This document shows positions 37,949-45,644 of a stretch of DNA of 45,653 bases, one piece after another. The notes under the pieces were generated by a model. It saw only the letters and a list, made by a program, of their open reading frames with translations, made no database searches and was not told the origin of the DNA. The DNA comes from Actinomycetota bacterium (GTDB lineage: Bacteria > Actinomycetota > Actinomycetes > Nanopelagicales > Nanopelagicaceae), in the NCBI GenBank assembly GCA_009701525.1, contig WLJZ01000001.1:1-45653 (forward strand), given 5' to 3'. Numbering within the stretch: position 1 is the stretch's first letter; every line of letters begins with the position of its first letter. The position numbers were made by a program, and so were the translations under genes.

Positions 37949-38550
37949 TTAGCACCCCGATAAACAATTGTGAGCCGTTGAATTACTGTAACCAGACTTG
38001 CAAGCGTTAGCAGCCAGAATCCAATAGCCAAAATATATGGAACACCTAGACCAGCAAATCCTGTTGTGACTAAAACAATGATCAGACGTTCGGTCCGCTC
38101 AGCGAATCCTCCGTTGCAAGGGATTCCCAACGATTCTGAACGGGCTTTAATATACGAAATTAGAAAACCTAAAACCGCCGAGGCTAAGACCACAGGAACA
38201 AGTTGATCATCAATTTCAATTAGGTACCAAGCTACGCTGCCTAAAATCAGCGCATCAGTTAGTCGATCTAGAGTTGAATCTAAAAGCGCACCCCAAGGAC
38301 TAGAACCCTTCTGTGACAATCTAGCGATAGTTCCATCGAGCAAATCAAAGAGAACGAAAAATACAATTACTAGAGTTCCGAGAAAGAATCGCCCATTGGT
38401 AAAAGTTAGAAGTGCTGTAACTATCGTTCCCAACGCGCCTGCCGCTGTTATGGCATTTGCCGAAATTCCGATACGAATTAAGCCACTGCAGATAGGGGTA
38501 ATTAATCTGGTGACTGGGGCGCGTAATGATTCCTGAAGCATCTTTCCCAT
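37945..38550 (-). CDS. pgsA: CDP-alcohol phosphatidyltransferase (phosphatidylinositol phosphate synthase type)
   Basis: This enzyme joins CDP-diacylglycerol and a polyol head group, most likely inositol 1-phosphate given the adjacent PIM genes. The 201-residue membrane protein has about six hydrophobic segments and the CDP-alcohol signature, 'FDLLDGTIAR' (69-77), then Gly87, Asp91 and Asp95 in 'GALLDSTLD'. The open frame runs on to 38826, but those 92 extra residues are the reverse complement of the plus-strand EF-G-like gene. The family-typical start 'MGKMLQESLRAPVTRLITP' (compare MAKML in relatives) gives the ATG at 38550. Confidence 0.9.
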   Translation of the reverse strand: MGKMLQESLRAPVTRLITPICSGLIRIGISANAITAAGALGTIVTALLTFTNGRFFLGTLVIVFFVLFDLLDGTIARLSQKGSSPWGALLDSTLDRLTDALILGSVAWYLIEIDDQLVPVVLASAVLGFLISYIKARSESLGIPCNGGFAERTERLIIVLVTTGFAGLGVPYILAIGFWLLTLASLVTVIQRLTIVYRGAK

Positions 38551-38566
38551 CGTAGGCTTGGTTGTC

Positions 38567-39157
38567 GTGAGCACCCAAATCTTCCCACCAATTAAGCCCA
38601 ATTTGCAGGTATCTCTGTTGGGTAAATCGAGTGTTGAAATCGCAGAATTTTTTGGACTAAAAGCTGTGGAACTAGAAGCCAGCGATGTGGCTCTATTCGT
38701 AGTCAGCGCAGTAGATGGGATCTCTGCTGAGAATATTGCCAACTGGGCAACCGCAAGAGAGCTATATATTCCATCGCTAATTTTGATAACCGATTTAACA
38801 AATGGCGAAGTTGATTTCGATGACATGAGTGCAATTGCGGGTCGGATGTTAGATGAGGTTTTAACGCCCTACTTAGTTCTACATGATGATGGCGGAAATC
38901 CAAGTGCCTTAATTGATTTAGATACTTTGAAATTATCTGATTATTCTCATGGCGGGCGCGTTGAACGTGAGAGTGATCCCGAACATAAGGTTCTAGTTTT
39001 TGAATTTCGTAAAGAGTATCTAGATAAGTCGGCTGAATTTGGCCCTACGGGATTTGCCGATGCGCTTGCTTTCCCAGCGATTCCATTTATACCTTCGAAT
39101 GCACTTGGTAGCTTTGAAATTGCTACCTTGTTAAATACGCTACCAAGCAGCAGCTAG
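38567..39157 (+). CDS. Orphan EF-G-like G domain lacking the P-loop
   Basis: The 196-residue product looks like the GTPase domain of an EF-G/EF-G2-type factor standing alone. 'ASDVALFVVSAVDGISAENI' (38-57) matches the helix-strand after the switch II region. 'SLILITDLTNGEVDFDDM' (70-87) sits where the TKxD/NKxD base-recognition motif should be. 'LIDLDTLKLSDYS' and 'RVERESDPEH' (131-140) resemble the G' insert. The end 'IPFIPSNALGSFEIATLLNT' followed by LPSSS matches the close of EF-G domain I. There is no GxxxxGK[ST], no DTPGH and no intact NKxD, so GTP binding is doubtful. Domains II-V are absent. The start is GTG at 38567 (TTG at 38558 possible), 16 bp from divergent pgsA. The 3' end overlaps the HIT gene by 18 bp. 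Confidence 0.75.
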   Translation: MSTQIFPPIKPNLQVSLLGKSSVEIAEFFGLKAVELEASDVALFVVSAVDGISAENIANWATARELYIPSLILITDLTNGEVDFDDMSAIAGRMLDEVLTPYLVLHDDGGNPSALIDLDTLKLSDYSHGGRVERESDPEHKVLVFEFRKEYLDKSAEFGPTGFADALAFPAIPFIPSNALGSFEIATLLNTLPSSS

Positions 39158-39673
39158 TGCGCTTCTGGTTTCAGTTAGCAGCTGCGGCAGAACTTTAGTC
39201 TCTCCAATTAATGGCATGAAGTTTGCATCACCAGCCCAACGTGGAATTACATGTTGGTGAATATGTTCAGCAACCCCGGCTCCTGATACCGCACCTTGAT
39301 TCATGCCTAAATTAAATCCAGCAGCGCCGCTAACTTTTCGCAGCGTCTTCATCGCATGGGATGAAAGTTCAAAGATTTCATTACGTTCGCTAGTGGTTAA
39401 ATCAGTTAAATCAGCAACGTGCCTGTTGGCACAAATAAGTAAATGTCCGGCGTTATACGGATAAAGATTCATAACAACATATGCCTCACTGCCTCTTGCA
39501 ACAATCAAACCTTCTTCATCAGTTAGCTTTGGAATTCTGCAGAACGGACATTCGATTTCATTGCCCGGAAGTGGTCGATTTTCGCCCTCAAGATAGGACA
39601 TTCGATGTGGGGCCCACAGTCGCTGCCAGCGATCTGGCATTCCCGCTCCGCCGTTTAGATGCACATCACTCAT
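39140..39673 (-). CDS. HIT-domain nucleotide phosphorylase/hydrolase (AP4A phosphorylase-like)
   Basis: HIT proteins cleave nucleotide phosphoester bonds. The 177-residue protein has the histidine triad 'HIHQHV' (His137, His139, His141), 'NLYPYNAGHLLICANRHVADL' in its HIT core (split at about 70-90), and a CPFC pair at 42-45 that may bind metal. Its close likeness and position match mycobacterial Rv2613c, an AP4A phosphorylase, from memory. The ATG is 2 bp after the thrS stop. The 3' end overlaps the convergent G-domain gene by 18 bp, and the last residues are read through it. Confidence 0.87.
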   Translation of the reverse strand: MSDVHLNGGAGMPDRWQRLWAPHRMSYLEGENRPLPGNEIECPFCRIPKLTDEEGLIVARGSEAYVVMNLYPYNAGHLLICANRHVADLTDLTTSERNEIFELSSHAMKTLRKVSGAAGFNLGMNQGAVSGAGVAEHIHQHVIPRWAGDANFMPLIGETKVLPQLLTETRSALAAAW

Positions 39674-39675
39674 AG

Positions 39676-41667
39676 TTAAATCTGAATTCGATTAGCAACA
39701 GCTGCTAGAACTTCAGCAATTGCATCATCCACCGAGATTCCATTTTTCTGTTCGCCGTTGCGATATCTAAATGAAACTGCGCCCGCTTTTTGATCTTCCT
39801 CGCCTGCAATCATCATGAATGGAATTTTCTCAAGTTGTGCAGTGCGCACTTTCTTCTGCATGCGATCATCAGAGGCATCAATGTCAACGCGAATGCCAGC
39901 TTTGCGCATCTTGGTTATGACTTCTTCTAAGTAAGGAGTGAAACTATCGGCTACCGGAATTCCACGTACCTGTACTGGAGCTAACCAGGGAGGGAAGGCA
40001 CCGGCATAGTGTTCTGTTAGTACGCCGAAGAATCTTTCGATCGAACCGAATAGCGCGCGGTGAATCATCACAGGTTGTTGTCTTGAGCCATCTGATGCTT
40101 GGTATTCCAAATCAAATCTCTGTGGAAGTTGGAAATCAACTTGGATCGTAGACATCTGCCAAGTTCTACCAATTGCATCTTTAGCCTGCACTGAAATCTT
40201 TGGACCATAAAAAGCCGCGCCACCAGGATCTAATACAAGTTCTAAATTCTGTTTGGTGGCAGCGATGCGCAGCGCCTCAGTTGCAGCTTCCCAATCTGCA
40301 TCTGCGCCAACAGATTTCTCTGGATTCTTAGTTGAAAGTTCAAGATAGAAATCTTCAAGGCCGTAATCTCGCAGTAAATTTAGTACGAACGTCAGCAGGC
40401 TATCTAATTCACCCAGCATCTGATCTTTGGTGCAATAGATATGCGCATCATCTTGAGTAAAACCGCGAGCCCGAGTTAAACCGTGAATCACACCAGATTT
40501 TTCATAACGGTAAACGGTTCCAAACTCAAATAATCGAAGTGGCAGTTCGCGATACGACCGCGATGAAGATTTGTAAATAAGGTTATGGAACGGGCAGTTC
40601 ATAGGCTTCATGTAATACTTTTGACCCGCGCGCTTGATAGTGCCATCTGCATGTAGCTCTTCATCCATAACCATTGGCGGATACATGCCCTCGGAATACC
40701 ACTGTAAGTGACCTGAAGTTTCGAACAGTGCAGCTTTAGTTAAATGTGGTGAATAAACAAATTGATAATTCTCTTCTTCATGGCGACGTCTTGAGTAATC
40801 TTCCATCGCGCGGCGAATAATTCCGCCCTTAGGATGAAACACTGCAAGCCCCGAACCAACTTCTTCGGGGAATGAGAATAAATCCAACTCAGTTCCAAGG
40901 CGACGATGATCGCGCTTTTCGGCTTCTGCCAATAAATTCAAATATCCATCTAGCGCTTCTTGTGATGGCCAAGCAGTGCCGTAGATACGTTGCAACATCG
41001 GATTCTTCTCAGAACCACGCCAATATGCCGCAGCCGTGCGCATTAATTTAAATGCAGGGATATGTTTTGTTGAAGGCAGATGTGGACCACGGCATAAATC
41101 ACTCCATGCAGGTTGACCGTCGCGCCCAAGGTTGTCATAAATTGTTAATTCGCCAGCTCCGACTTCAACACTAGATTCATCATCGGTAGCGGTTGATTTA
41201 AGCCCTATCAGTTCGCATTTAAATGGCTCATGCGCAAGTTCAGCAAGAGCTTCTTTATCTGTCACAACCCTTCGGCGAAATCTCTGACCAGCTTTAATAA
41301 TTTTGCGCATAGCAGATTCGAGTTTTTCCAGATCATCTGGATTAAATGGTTTTAGTGGATCGAAGTCATAGTAAAAGCCATCTGTAATTGGTGGCCCAAT
41401 TCCTAACTTCGTTTCTGGAAAAACTTCTTGAACGGCTTGCGCCATTACGTGCGCTGTCGAATGTCGCAAGACTGATAGCCCCTCGGGAGAATCAATACTT
41501 ACTGACTCAACAACGTCACCCTCTTTTAGCTCGCTCCATAAATCCTTAAGCTCGCCGTTAATCTTGCAGACGACGATTTCATTTTTTTCGGCAAATAATT
41601 CGGTAGGACGTATTTCAGCATCGACGCTCTGTTTCTCGCCATTTACTGAGATAGAAATATTTGCCAC
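39676..41667 (-). CDS. thrS: Threonyl-tRNA synthetase
   Basis: ThrRS charges tRNA-Thr and hydrolyses Ser-tRNA-Thr. The 663-residue protein has an N-terminal TGS domain (about 1-60), the editing domain with '[13 protein letters not shown]' (HxxxH), a class II core with '[15 protein letters not shown]' (zinc-ligand Cys), motif 2 '[20 protein letters not shown]' and motif 3 near '[18 protein letters not shown]', and a C-terminal anticodon-binding domain. The start is GTG at 41667, 4 bp after the pabBC stop. No T-box leader is visible. Confidence 0.96.
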   Translation of the reverse strand: MANISISVNGEKQSVDAEIRPTELFAEKNEIVVCKINGELKDLWSELKEGDVVESVSIDSPEGLSVLRHSTAHVMAQAVQEVFPETKLGIGPPITDGFYYDFDPLKPFNPDDLEKLESAMRKIIKAGQRFRRRVVTDKEALAELAHEPFKCELIGLKSTATDDESSVEVGAGELTIYDNLGRDGQPAWSDLCRGPHLPSTKHIPAFKLMRTAAAYWRGSEKNPMLQRIYGTAWPSQEALDGYLNLLAEAEKRDHRRLGTELDLFSFPEEVGSGLAVFHPKGGIIRRAMEDYSRRRHEEENYQFVYSPHLTKAALFETSGHLQWYSEGMYPPMVMDEELHADGTIKRAGQKYYMKPMNCPFHNLIYKSSSRSYRELPLRLFEFGTVYRYEKSGVIHGLTRARGFTQDDAHIYCTKDQMLGELDSLLTFVLNLLRDYGLEDFYLELSTKNPEKSVGADADWEAATEALRIAATKQNLELVLDPGGAAFYGPKISVQAKDAIGRTWQMSTIQVDFQLPQRFDLEYQASDGSRQQPVMIHRALFGSIERFFGVLTEHYAGAFPPWLAPVQVRGIPVADSFTPYLEEVITKMRKAGIRVDIDASDDRMQKKVRTAQLEKIPFMMIAGEEDQKAGAVSFRYRNGEQKNGISVDDAIAEVLAAVANRIQI

Positions 41668-41671
41668 GCGC

Positions 41672-43372
41672 TTAGCCTACCGAATTAGCTTGCAATATTT
41701 CCCGCAATTTAACTGCCCATTGCTTACTAATTTCATCCTCTTGTAATTTTCGACCTGCGATTTCATAGATAGGTTGCGCAATTCGTAGCGCTGAAAGCGC
41801 AAATGCATGAGTTGCCTTTTCTAGCTCTGATTCGCTGATCTCGCTCTCGATAGCTAAGCCACTTGATATGACGAGCCCTCTGATGATTCCAGGAAGCACT
41901 CCAGATTCTAGGCTTGGCGTAATCCATAAATTATCAATCCTGAAAACATAGTTAGAGATGGCGCCTTCGCATACCCGATTATCTTGATTAATAATAATTA
42001 TTTCGTCAAAGCCATCCACCCGTGCTTGCGTCAACATCTTGAGATTTTCGGTATATGGAAATGACTTATGGGCTTTAGCTGCAAGATCAACTACGCAGTT
42101 TCGGATTCCAACTCGTGCGCTGTTCTTTGATTCAACATATGGATCCAACGACACCTGGAAGGTCTCGCCAAAAGTAAGCCGCAATCTTCCTAATTCAATT
42201 TGATCTAGCGCTCCAATTTTTTCAAATATTTCAAGATCGCTTGGAACTGAAAATCCCAAAGCTAGAGCGCTATTTCGTGCCCGCTCTAAATGTTCGCGCA
42301 ATAATTGCGGCTTTCCATTTTCAACCCGAATAGTTTCAAACAAGCCAGAACCAAATGGCCAGCGATCACTTCGCAATCCACCTGCAATTGAAAGTAACTT
42401 TGCAGCTTTTAATTCCGTCTCCTCCCATTCAGATGTCGGATCACTCGCCCAAGTAATACCGGCGCCGGCTCCAAACTTCAAAATATTTCCGCGCTTCCAG
42501 AAGATTCGAATTGCAACACTTAAAACACTTTCAAGACCCTCTATCCATCCGAGTGCGCCGCAATAAGGGCCTCTGCTGCTGGGCTCTTCTTCAGCTATCA
42601 ACTGGACCGCAGTGTATTTCGGGGTTCCACTTACTGATCCTGGTGGCAGAACATTTTCGAATATCTGGCCCCAAGTTATTTCACTCGAAACTTCACCAAC
42701 TACATCAGAAACCAAGTGCTCTAAACCCGGGTGCAATTCAGCACGAAGCAACTCTTTAACTTTCACAGTCCCTGGTTCGCAGATTCTCCCGAAATCATTT
42801 CGCATGAGATCTACGATCATTATGTTCTCGGACTTATCTTTCTCTGAAAAACTAGAACCAGTCTCTGCCAATTTTCGGGTTCCTTTAATTGGGCTGGTCT
42901 TTATCTGCAAGCCATGTCTGGAGATAAATAGTTCAGGTGAAGCAGAAGCAATTTCAAAATCTGGAAGCCTTAGAAACGAGGAATTGGGTGCGGGATTTTT
43001 CGCAAGAAGTTTGGCAAAAAGTGGAGCTAAGGAGAGCTTGTTATCAATTTCAGTCTTCAATATTCGACAGGCATTGACTTGATAAACATTTCCAAGTTCG
43101 ATTTCGCTTCTAATCTTCTCAACATAGTTTTCATATTCACTCTGCGAAAGTGTGCTCTCCCAAACTTGCGTGAGTCCTGGCCACTCCTCGACCTTTGGAA
43201 ATGCCACTCCCCTTGAAACACTTGCGAATTTTGCGAAGGTGTATTTTCCTTCAAAAGTTGTTGTTACTGCCCAGAATCCGCCATCGTCTAGAACCTCAGG
43301 GTCGCTACTAATTTCGATTAAATCGGTAGCCAAAATCCCATTCATCCAGAAGAAGGGCTGGTTATTTTCCAC
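41672..43372 (-). CDS. pabBC: Fused aminodeoxychorismate synthase component I and aminodeoxychorismate lyase
   Basis: The protein would convert chorismate to 4-amino-4-deoxychorismate (PabB, needing a PabA glutaminase not encoded here) and then to p-aminobenzoate (PabC), for folate. Residues about 80-330 form the chorismate-binding fold with 'SPIKGTRK', '[16 protein letters not shown]', '[10 protein letters not shown]' and '[10 protein letters not shown]'. Residues about 340-560 form a class IV PLP enzyme with '[20 protein letters not shown]', a likely PLP lysine in '[12 protein letters not shown]', and '[12 protein letters not shown]'. The 566-residue frame has no internal stop or overlap, so it is a true fusion. 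The GTG at 43372 lacks a ribosome binding site, consistent with a leaderless transcript. Confidence 0.92.
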   Translation of the reverse strand: MENNQPFFWMNGILATDLIEISSDPEVLDDGGFWAVTTTFEGKYTFAKFASVSRGVAFPKVEEWPGLTQVWESTLSQSEYENYVEKIRSEIELGNVYQVNACRILKTEIDNKLSLAPLFAKLLAKNPAPNSSFLRLPDFEIASASPELFISRHGLQIKTSPIKGTRKLAETGSSFSEKDKSENIMIVDLMRNDFGRICEPGTVKVKELLRAELHPGLEHLVSDVVGEVSSEITWGQIFENVLPPGSVSGTPKYTAVQLIAEEEPSSRGPYCGALGWIEGLESVLSVAIRIFWKRGNILKFGAGAGITWASDPTSEWEETELKAAKLLSIAGGLRSDRWPFGSGLFETIRVENGKPQLLREHLERARNSALALGFSVPSDLEIFEKIGALDQIELGRLRLTFGETFQVSLDPYVESKNSARVGIRNCVVDLAAKAHKSFPYTENLKMLTQARVDGFDEIIIINQDNRVCEGAISNYVFRIDNLWITPSLESGVLPGIIRGLVISSGLAIESEISESELEKATHAFALSALRIAQPIYEIAGRKLQEDEISKQWAVKLREILQANSVG

Positions 43373-43378
43373 GGGGCA

Positions 43379-43384
43379 ACGGTA
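43379..43384 (-). promoter_or_regulatory. -10 box of a probable leaderless pabBC promoter
   Basis: On the minus strand TACCGT (TANNNT) is followed by exactly 6 nt and then the GTG start at 43372. No Shine-Dalgarno sequence is present. The spacing equals that at bldD and tryptophanase in this window. No convincing -35 is visible. Confidence 0.4.
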
Positions 43385-43430
43385 GATGACGCGAAGGAAG
43401 TAAACCCGGTATCACGTGGGATCTTGCGCT

Positions 43431-43460
43431 TTGGCGCTTGCCCGTTTGTTGCGCTAGATT
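43431..43460 (+). promoter_or_regulatory. Candidate promoter for the tRNA-Gly/tRNA-Cys unit
   Basis: TTGGCG at 43431-43436 and TAGATT at 43455-43460 are separated by 18 bp, about 38 bp before the tRNA-Gly 5' end. Both boxes are reasonable sigma-70-type matches. The rest of the 126-bp gap between pabBC and tRNA-Gly shows nothing else that I can identify. Confidence 0.4.
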
Positions 43461-43498
43461 TGCCCTCTTGATTCTGCAGAAATGTGGTTTGCAAGAAT

Positions 43499-43571
43499 GC
43501 GGACGTAGCGCAGTTGGTAGCGCGGAACCTTGCCAAGGTTCAGGTCGCCGGTTCGAACCCGGTCGTCCGCT
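43499..43571 (+). tRNA. tRNA-Gly(GCC)
   Basis: This is a complete 73-nt cloverleaf. The acceptor is GCGGACG/CGTCCGC with discriminator T, the D stem is GCGC/GCGC, the anticodon stem is GAACC/GGTTC with loop TTGCCAA (anticodon GCC), and the T arm is GCCGG-TTCGAAC-CCGGT. CCA is not encoded. It is followed 37 bp later by tRNA-Cys. Confidence 0.97.
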
Positions 43572-43608
43572 CTGATGCTAGATATGTGAAGCACGTGCAG
43601 GAAAAGAT

Positions 43609-43679
43609 GGTCGGATGGCCGAGAGGCGAGGCTCAGGACTGCAAATCCTGCTACACGGGTTCAAATCCCGTTCCGACCT
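43609..43679 (+). tRNA. tRNA-Cys(GCA)
   Basis: This is a 71-nt cloverleaf. The acceptor is GGTCGGA/TCCGACC with discriminator T, the D stem is GCC/GGC, the anticodon stem is CAGGA/TCCTG with loop CTGCAAA (anticodon GCA), and the T arm is ACGGG-TTCAAAT-CCCGT. CCA is not encoded. It is probably co-transcribed with tRNA-Gly. Confidence 0.97.
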
Positions 43680-43716
43680 CCATAATTAACTTACGCAAAT
43701 ATAAGTAAGGAATCTG

Positions 43717-44067
43717 ATGAGTGAATTAGAGAAATCAGAACGTCCTTGGGGTCGCTATGAAGTTCTCCAGGAATCATCAACGCACAAAGTTAAATGTATC
43801 TGGATGAAACCAGGATCCAGACTTTCATATCAAAGACATAAACACCGTGCCGAGCATTGGTTCATAGTTCAAGGAACTGGTGAAGTAACCATCAATGGCG
43901 ACGTTTCAAAAGTTAAAGCTGGCGATACCGTTGAATTTCAAATCGGCGTTTTACATCGCCTGGCAAATACCGGCGATAACGAAATCATCTTTGTCGAGGT
44001 CCAAACTGGTTCATACTTTGGTGAAGACGATATCGAACGCTTAGAAGATGATTTCGGCCGCGCTTAA
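43717..44067 (+). CDS. Stand-alone cupin of the type II mannose-6-phosphate isomerase family
   Basis: The 116-residue protein equals the C-terminal cupin half of ManC/AlgA-type bifunctional enzymes: 'RPWGRYEVLQESSTHKVKCI', 'KPGSRLSYQRHKHRAEHWFI' (metal-binding histidines near 41-47), 'GDTVEFQIGVLHRLANTG', and the family ending 'VEVQTGSYFGEDDIERLEDD'. The GDP-mannose pyrophosphorylase half is absent, so it may isomerise fructose- and mannose-6-phosphate alone. That would feed the GDP-mannose used by PimA (inference). The start has AAGGA 5 nt upstream of the ATG. It lies 37 bp downstream of tRNA-Cys and ends convergent with tryptophanase, the stop codons overlapping in TTAA. Confidence 0.85.
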   Translation: MSELEKSERPWGRYEVLQESSTHKVKCIWMKPGSRLSYQRHKHRAEHWFIVQGTGEVTINGDVSKVKAGDTVEFQIGVLHRLANTGDNEIIFVEVQTGSYFGEDDIERLEDDFGRA

Positions 44068-44073
44068 AGCGGC
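44057..44073. terminator. GC-rich inverted repeat across the convergent cupin and tryptophanase stops
   Basis: GCCGC-(7 nt)-GCGGC forms a 5-bp stem whose loop contains both stop codons (TTAA). It could be a short bidirectional terminator or mRNA end-protecting hairpin. No T tract follows on either side, so the call is weak. Confidence 0.3.
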
Positions 44074-45437
44074 GCAAACTCAGAAGTAAAGTGTCGAAGA
44101 GCTGGTGGCTCTTTGACAATCTTGTATCCAGATAACTTGGGTGCCCGTTTCAAGACTTCGCCACATACCTCGATTACATAATCAATATGGCTTTGAGTGT
44201 ATGTCCGTCTTGGTATAGCAAGTCTCACTAGTTCCATTGCAGATGCAACTTCACTTCCATCTGGCTTGCGGCCAAACATCACACTGCCGATCTCGCATCC
44301 TCGAATTCCTCCGACTTTGTAAAGCTCCACTGCAAGGGCCTGTCCCGGATATTGCAGTGCAGGAATGTGCGGAAGAAGTGCTTTTGCATCCAGATAAACC
44401 GCATGTCCACCGATTGGTTGAACAACCGGAATTCCCATTTTCGCAAGTGCATTGCCCAAGTAAGCCGTTGATTGAATTCGATATCTCAAATAATCATGTG
44501 ACACCGCTTCACTTAAACCAACAGCAAGTGCTTCTAAATCTCGGCCCGCAAGTCCGCCGTATGTTGGGAAACCTTCAGTAAGTATTAAAAGGTTGCGTGC
44601 AACCATTGCTAATCCATCATCATTCATGGCTAACCAACCGCCAATATTTCCAAATGGATCTTTCTTCGCACTAATAGTCATGCCATCTGCGAGTCCAGCA
44701 ATCTCACGCACAATATCTGCAACATTGCGGTCGCCTTGACCGGCTTCACGTTCCCTGATGAACCAGGCATTCTCTGCGAAGCGGCAAGCATCCAAGAAGA
44801 ATGGAATTCCATACTTCTTGCATATAGCGCTAACAGCTCGCAGATTCTCGAGTGAAACCGGTTGTCCCCCACCTGAATTATTTGTAATTGTCATCATTAC
44901 GCAAGGAATATTCGCAACACCTGTTTCAGCAATAAAGTTTTCTAATGCAACTAAATCCATATTTCCCTTAAACGGATGGGTGCTCGCAGGGTCTTTTCCT
45001 TCTGCAATTACAAGATCAACTGCTTTAGCTTTTGAATACTCAATATTCGCTCTGGTCGTATCGAAGTGAGTGTTATTCGGAATTACTTTTCCTTCGCCGC
45101 CGATTGCAGTGAAGAGAATTTTCTCAGCAGCACGTCCTTGATGTGTCGGGATTATGTGTTTGAAGGGGAAGAGATTTTGAACTGCATCCTTAAAAGTTAA
45201 CCAAGAAGGCGAGCCTGCATAAGACTCATCGCCACGTTGGATTGCAGCCCATTGATTTCTGCTCATCGCTCCTGTCCCCGAATCAGTGAGCAGATCAATG
45301 AGGACATCATCTGAAAGAAGAGAGAAGAGGTTGTAGCCAGCTTTCGAAATATATTTCTCACGCTGGCTTTCAGTAGTCATTGCGATTGGTGCCACTGAGT
45401 GAATACGAAACGGTTCAATAATTGTTTTAAATTCCAT
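44064..45437 (-). CDS. tnaA: Tryptophanase (beta-eliminating PLP lyase)
   Basis: Tryptophanase splits L-tryptophan to indole, pyruvate and ammonia. The 457-residue PLP enzyme has 'LLTDSGTGAMS', 'PTHQGRAAE', 'NNSGGGQPVSLENLRAV', the PLP lysine in 'TISAKKDPFGNIGG' (probably Lys259), and 'EGFPTYGGLAGRDLEALAVG'. Three positions separate it from tyrosine phenol-lyase: Asp126 in 'FDTT' (TPL has Thr), Ile383 in 'CEIGS' (TPL has Arg) and His in 'LRHFT' (TPL has Phe). All favour tryptophanase. Some other segments, such as 'GLAGRD', are TPL-like, so activity on other amino acids is possible. The ATG has no ribosome binding site and fits a leaderless transcript; no TnaC-type leader peptide is seen. It lies between tRNA-Cys and tRNA-Val. 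Confidence 0.88.
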   Translation of the reverse strand: MEFKTIIEPFRIHSVAPIAMTTESQREKYISKAGYNLFSLLSDDVLIDLLTDSGTGAMSRNQWAAIQRGDESYAGSPSWLTFKDAVQNLFPFKHIIPTHQGRAAEKILFTAIGGEGKVIPNNTHFDTTRANIEYSKAKAVDLVIAEGKDPASTHPFKGNMDLVALENFIAETGVANIPCVMMTITNNSGGGQPVSLENLRAVSAICKKYGIPFFLDACRFAENAWFIREREAGQGDRNVADIVREIAGLADGMTISAKKDPFGNIGGWLAMNDDGLAMVARNLLILTEGFPTYGGLAGRDLEALAVGLSEAVSHDYLRYRIQSTAYLGNALAKMGIPVVQPIGGHAVYLDAKALLPHIPALQYPGQALAVELYKVGGIRGCEIGSVMFGRKPDGSEVASAMELVRLAIPRRTYTQSHIDYVIEVCGEVLKRAPKLSGYKIVKEPPALRHFTSEFAPL

Positions 45438-45443
45438 GTCTTG

Positions 45444-45449
45444 AGATTA
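45444..45449 (-). promoter_or_regulatory. -10 box of a probable leaderless tnaA promoter
   Basis: On the minus strand TAATCT (TANNNT) is followed by 6 nt and then the ATG at 45437, without a Shine-Dalgarno sequence. This is the same geometry as at bldD and pabBC. The -35 region is poor. Confidence 0.5.
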
Positions 45450-45510
45450 GAGATTTCAAGGCATTTAGTAAGCCCTACAAGCGGGTGCCAGCACTATTAA
45501 GCCTTCGAGT

Positions 45511-45538
45511 TTCAACACAAATCAAACTGATGTAATAT
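45511..45538 (+). promoter_or_regulatory. Candidate tRNA-Val promoter
   Basis: TTCAAC at 45511-45516 and TAATAT at 45533-45538 are separated by 16 bp and lie about 31 bp upstream of the tRNA-Val 5' end. The -10 is strong and the -35 moderate. It is divergent from the tnaA promoter in the same 132-bp gap. Confidence 0.45.
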
Positions 45539-45569
45539 CCCACCAGCATAAAAGCAGTTATACCGAAAT

Positions 45570-45644
45570 GGATCGTTGGCTCAGCGGTAGAGCACCACAT
45601 TGACATTGTGGGGGTCACTGGTTCGATCCCAGTACGGTCCACCA
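45570..45644 (+). tRNA. tRNA-Val(GAC), CCA encoded
   Basis: The cloverleaf has acceptor GGATCGT/ACGGTCC (one G-T pair), D stem GCTC/GAGC, anticodon stem CCACA/TGTGG with loop TTGACAT (anticodon GAC), and T arm ACTGG-TTCGATC-CCAGT. It ends with discriminator A and an encoded CCA. The last 9 bp of the window after it show nothing. Confidence 0.97.

Noticed and set aside
38551-38826. A 92-residue N-terminal extension of pgsA
   Set aside because: It is Ser/Thr-rich, has no family match and is the antisense of the EF-G-like gene. The family-typical MGKML start is at 38550.
43373-43498. T-box or other riboswitch upstream of the thrS-containing unit
   Set aside because: No T-box core or specifier-loop structure is recognisable. 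The gap fits a leaderless pabBC promoter and a tRNA promoter. No T-box was seen before alaS, aspS or hisS either.
43484-43708. Plus-strand open frame of 74 residues
   Set aside because: It runs through both tRNA-Gly and tRNA-Cys and reads tRNA sequence as protein; the tRNA cloverleafs are complete.
44064-45437. Tyrosine phenol-lyase instead of tryptophanase
   Set aside because: The specificity positions (Asp in FDTT, Ile in CEIGS, His in LRHF) agree with tryptophanase.
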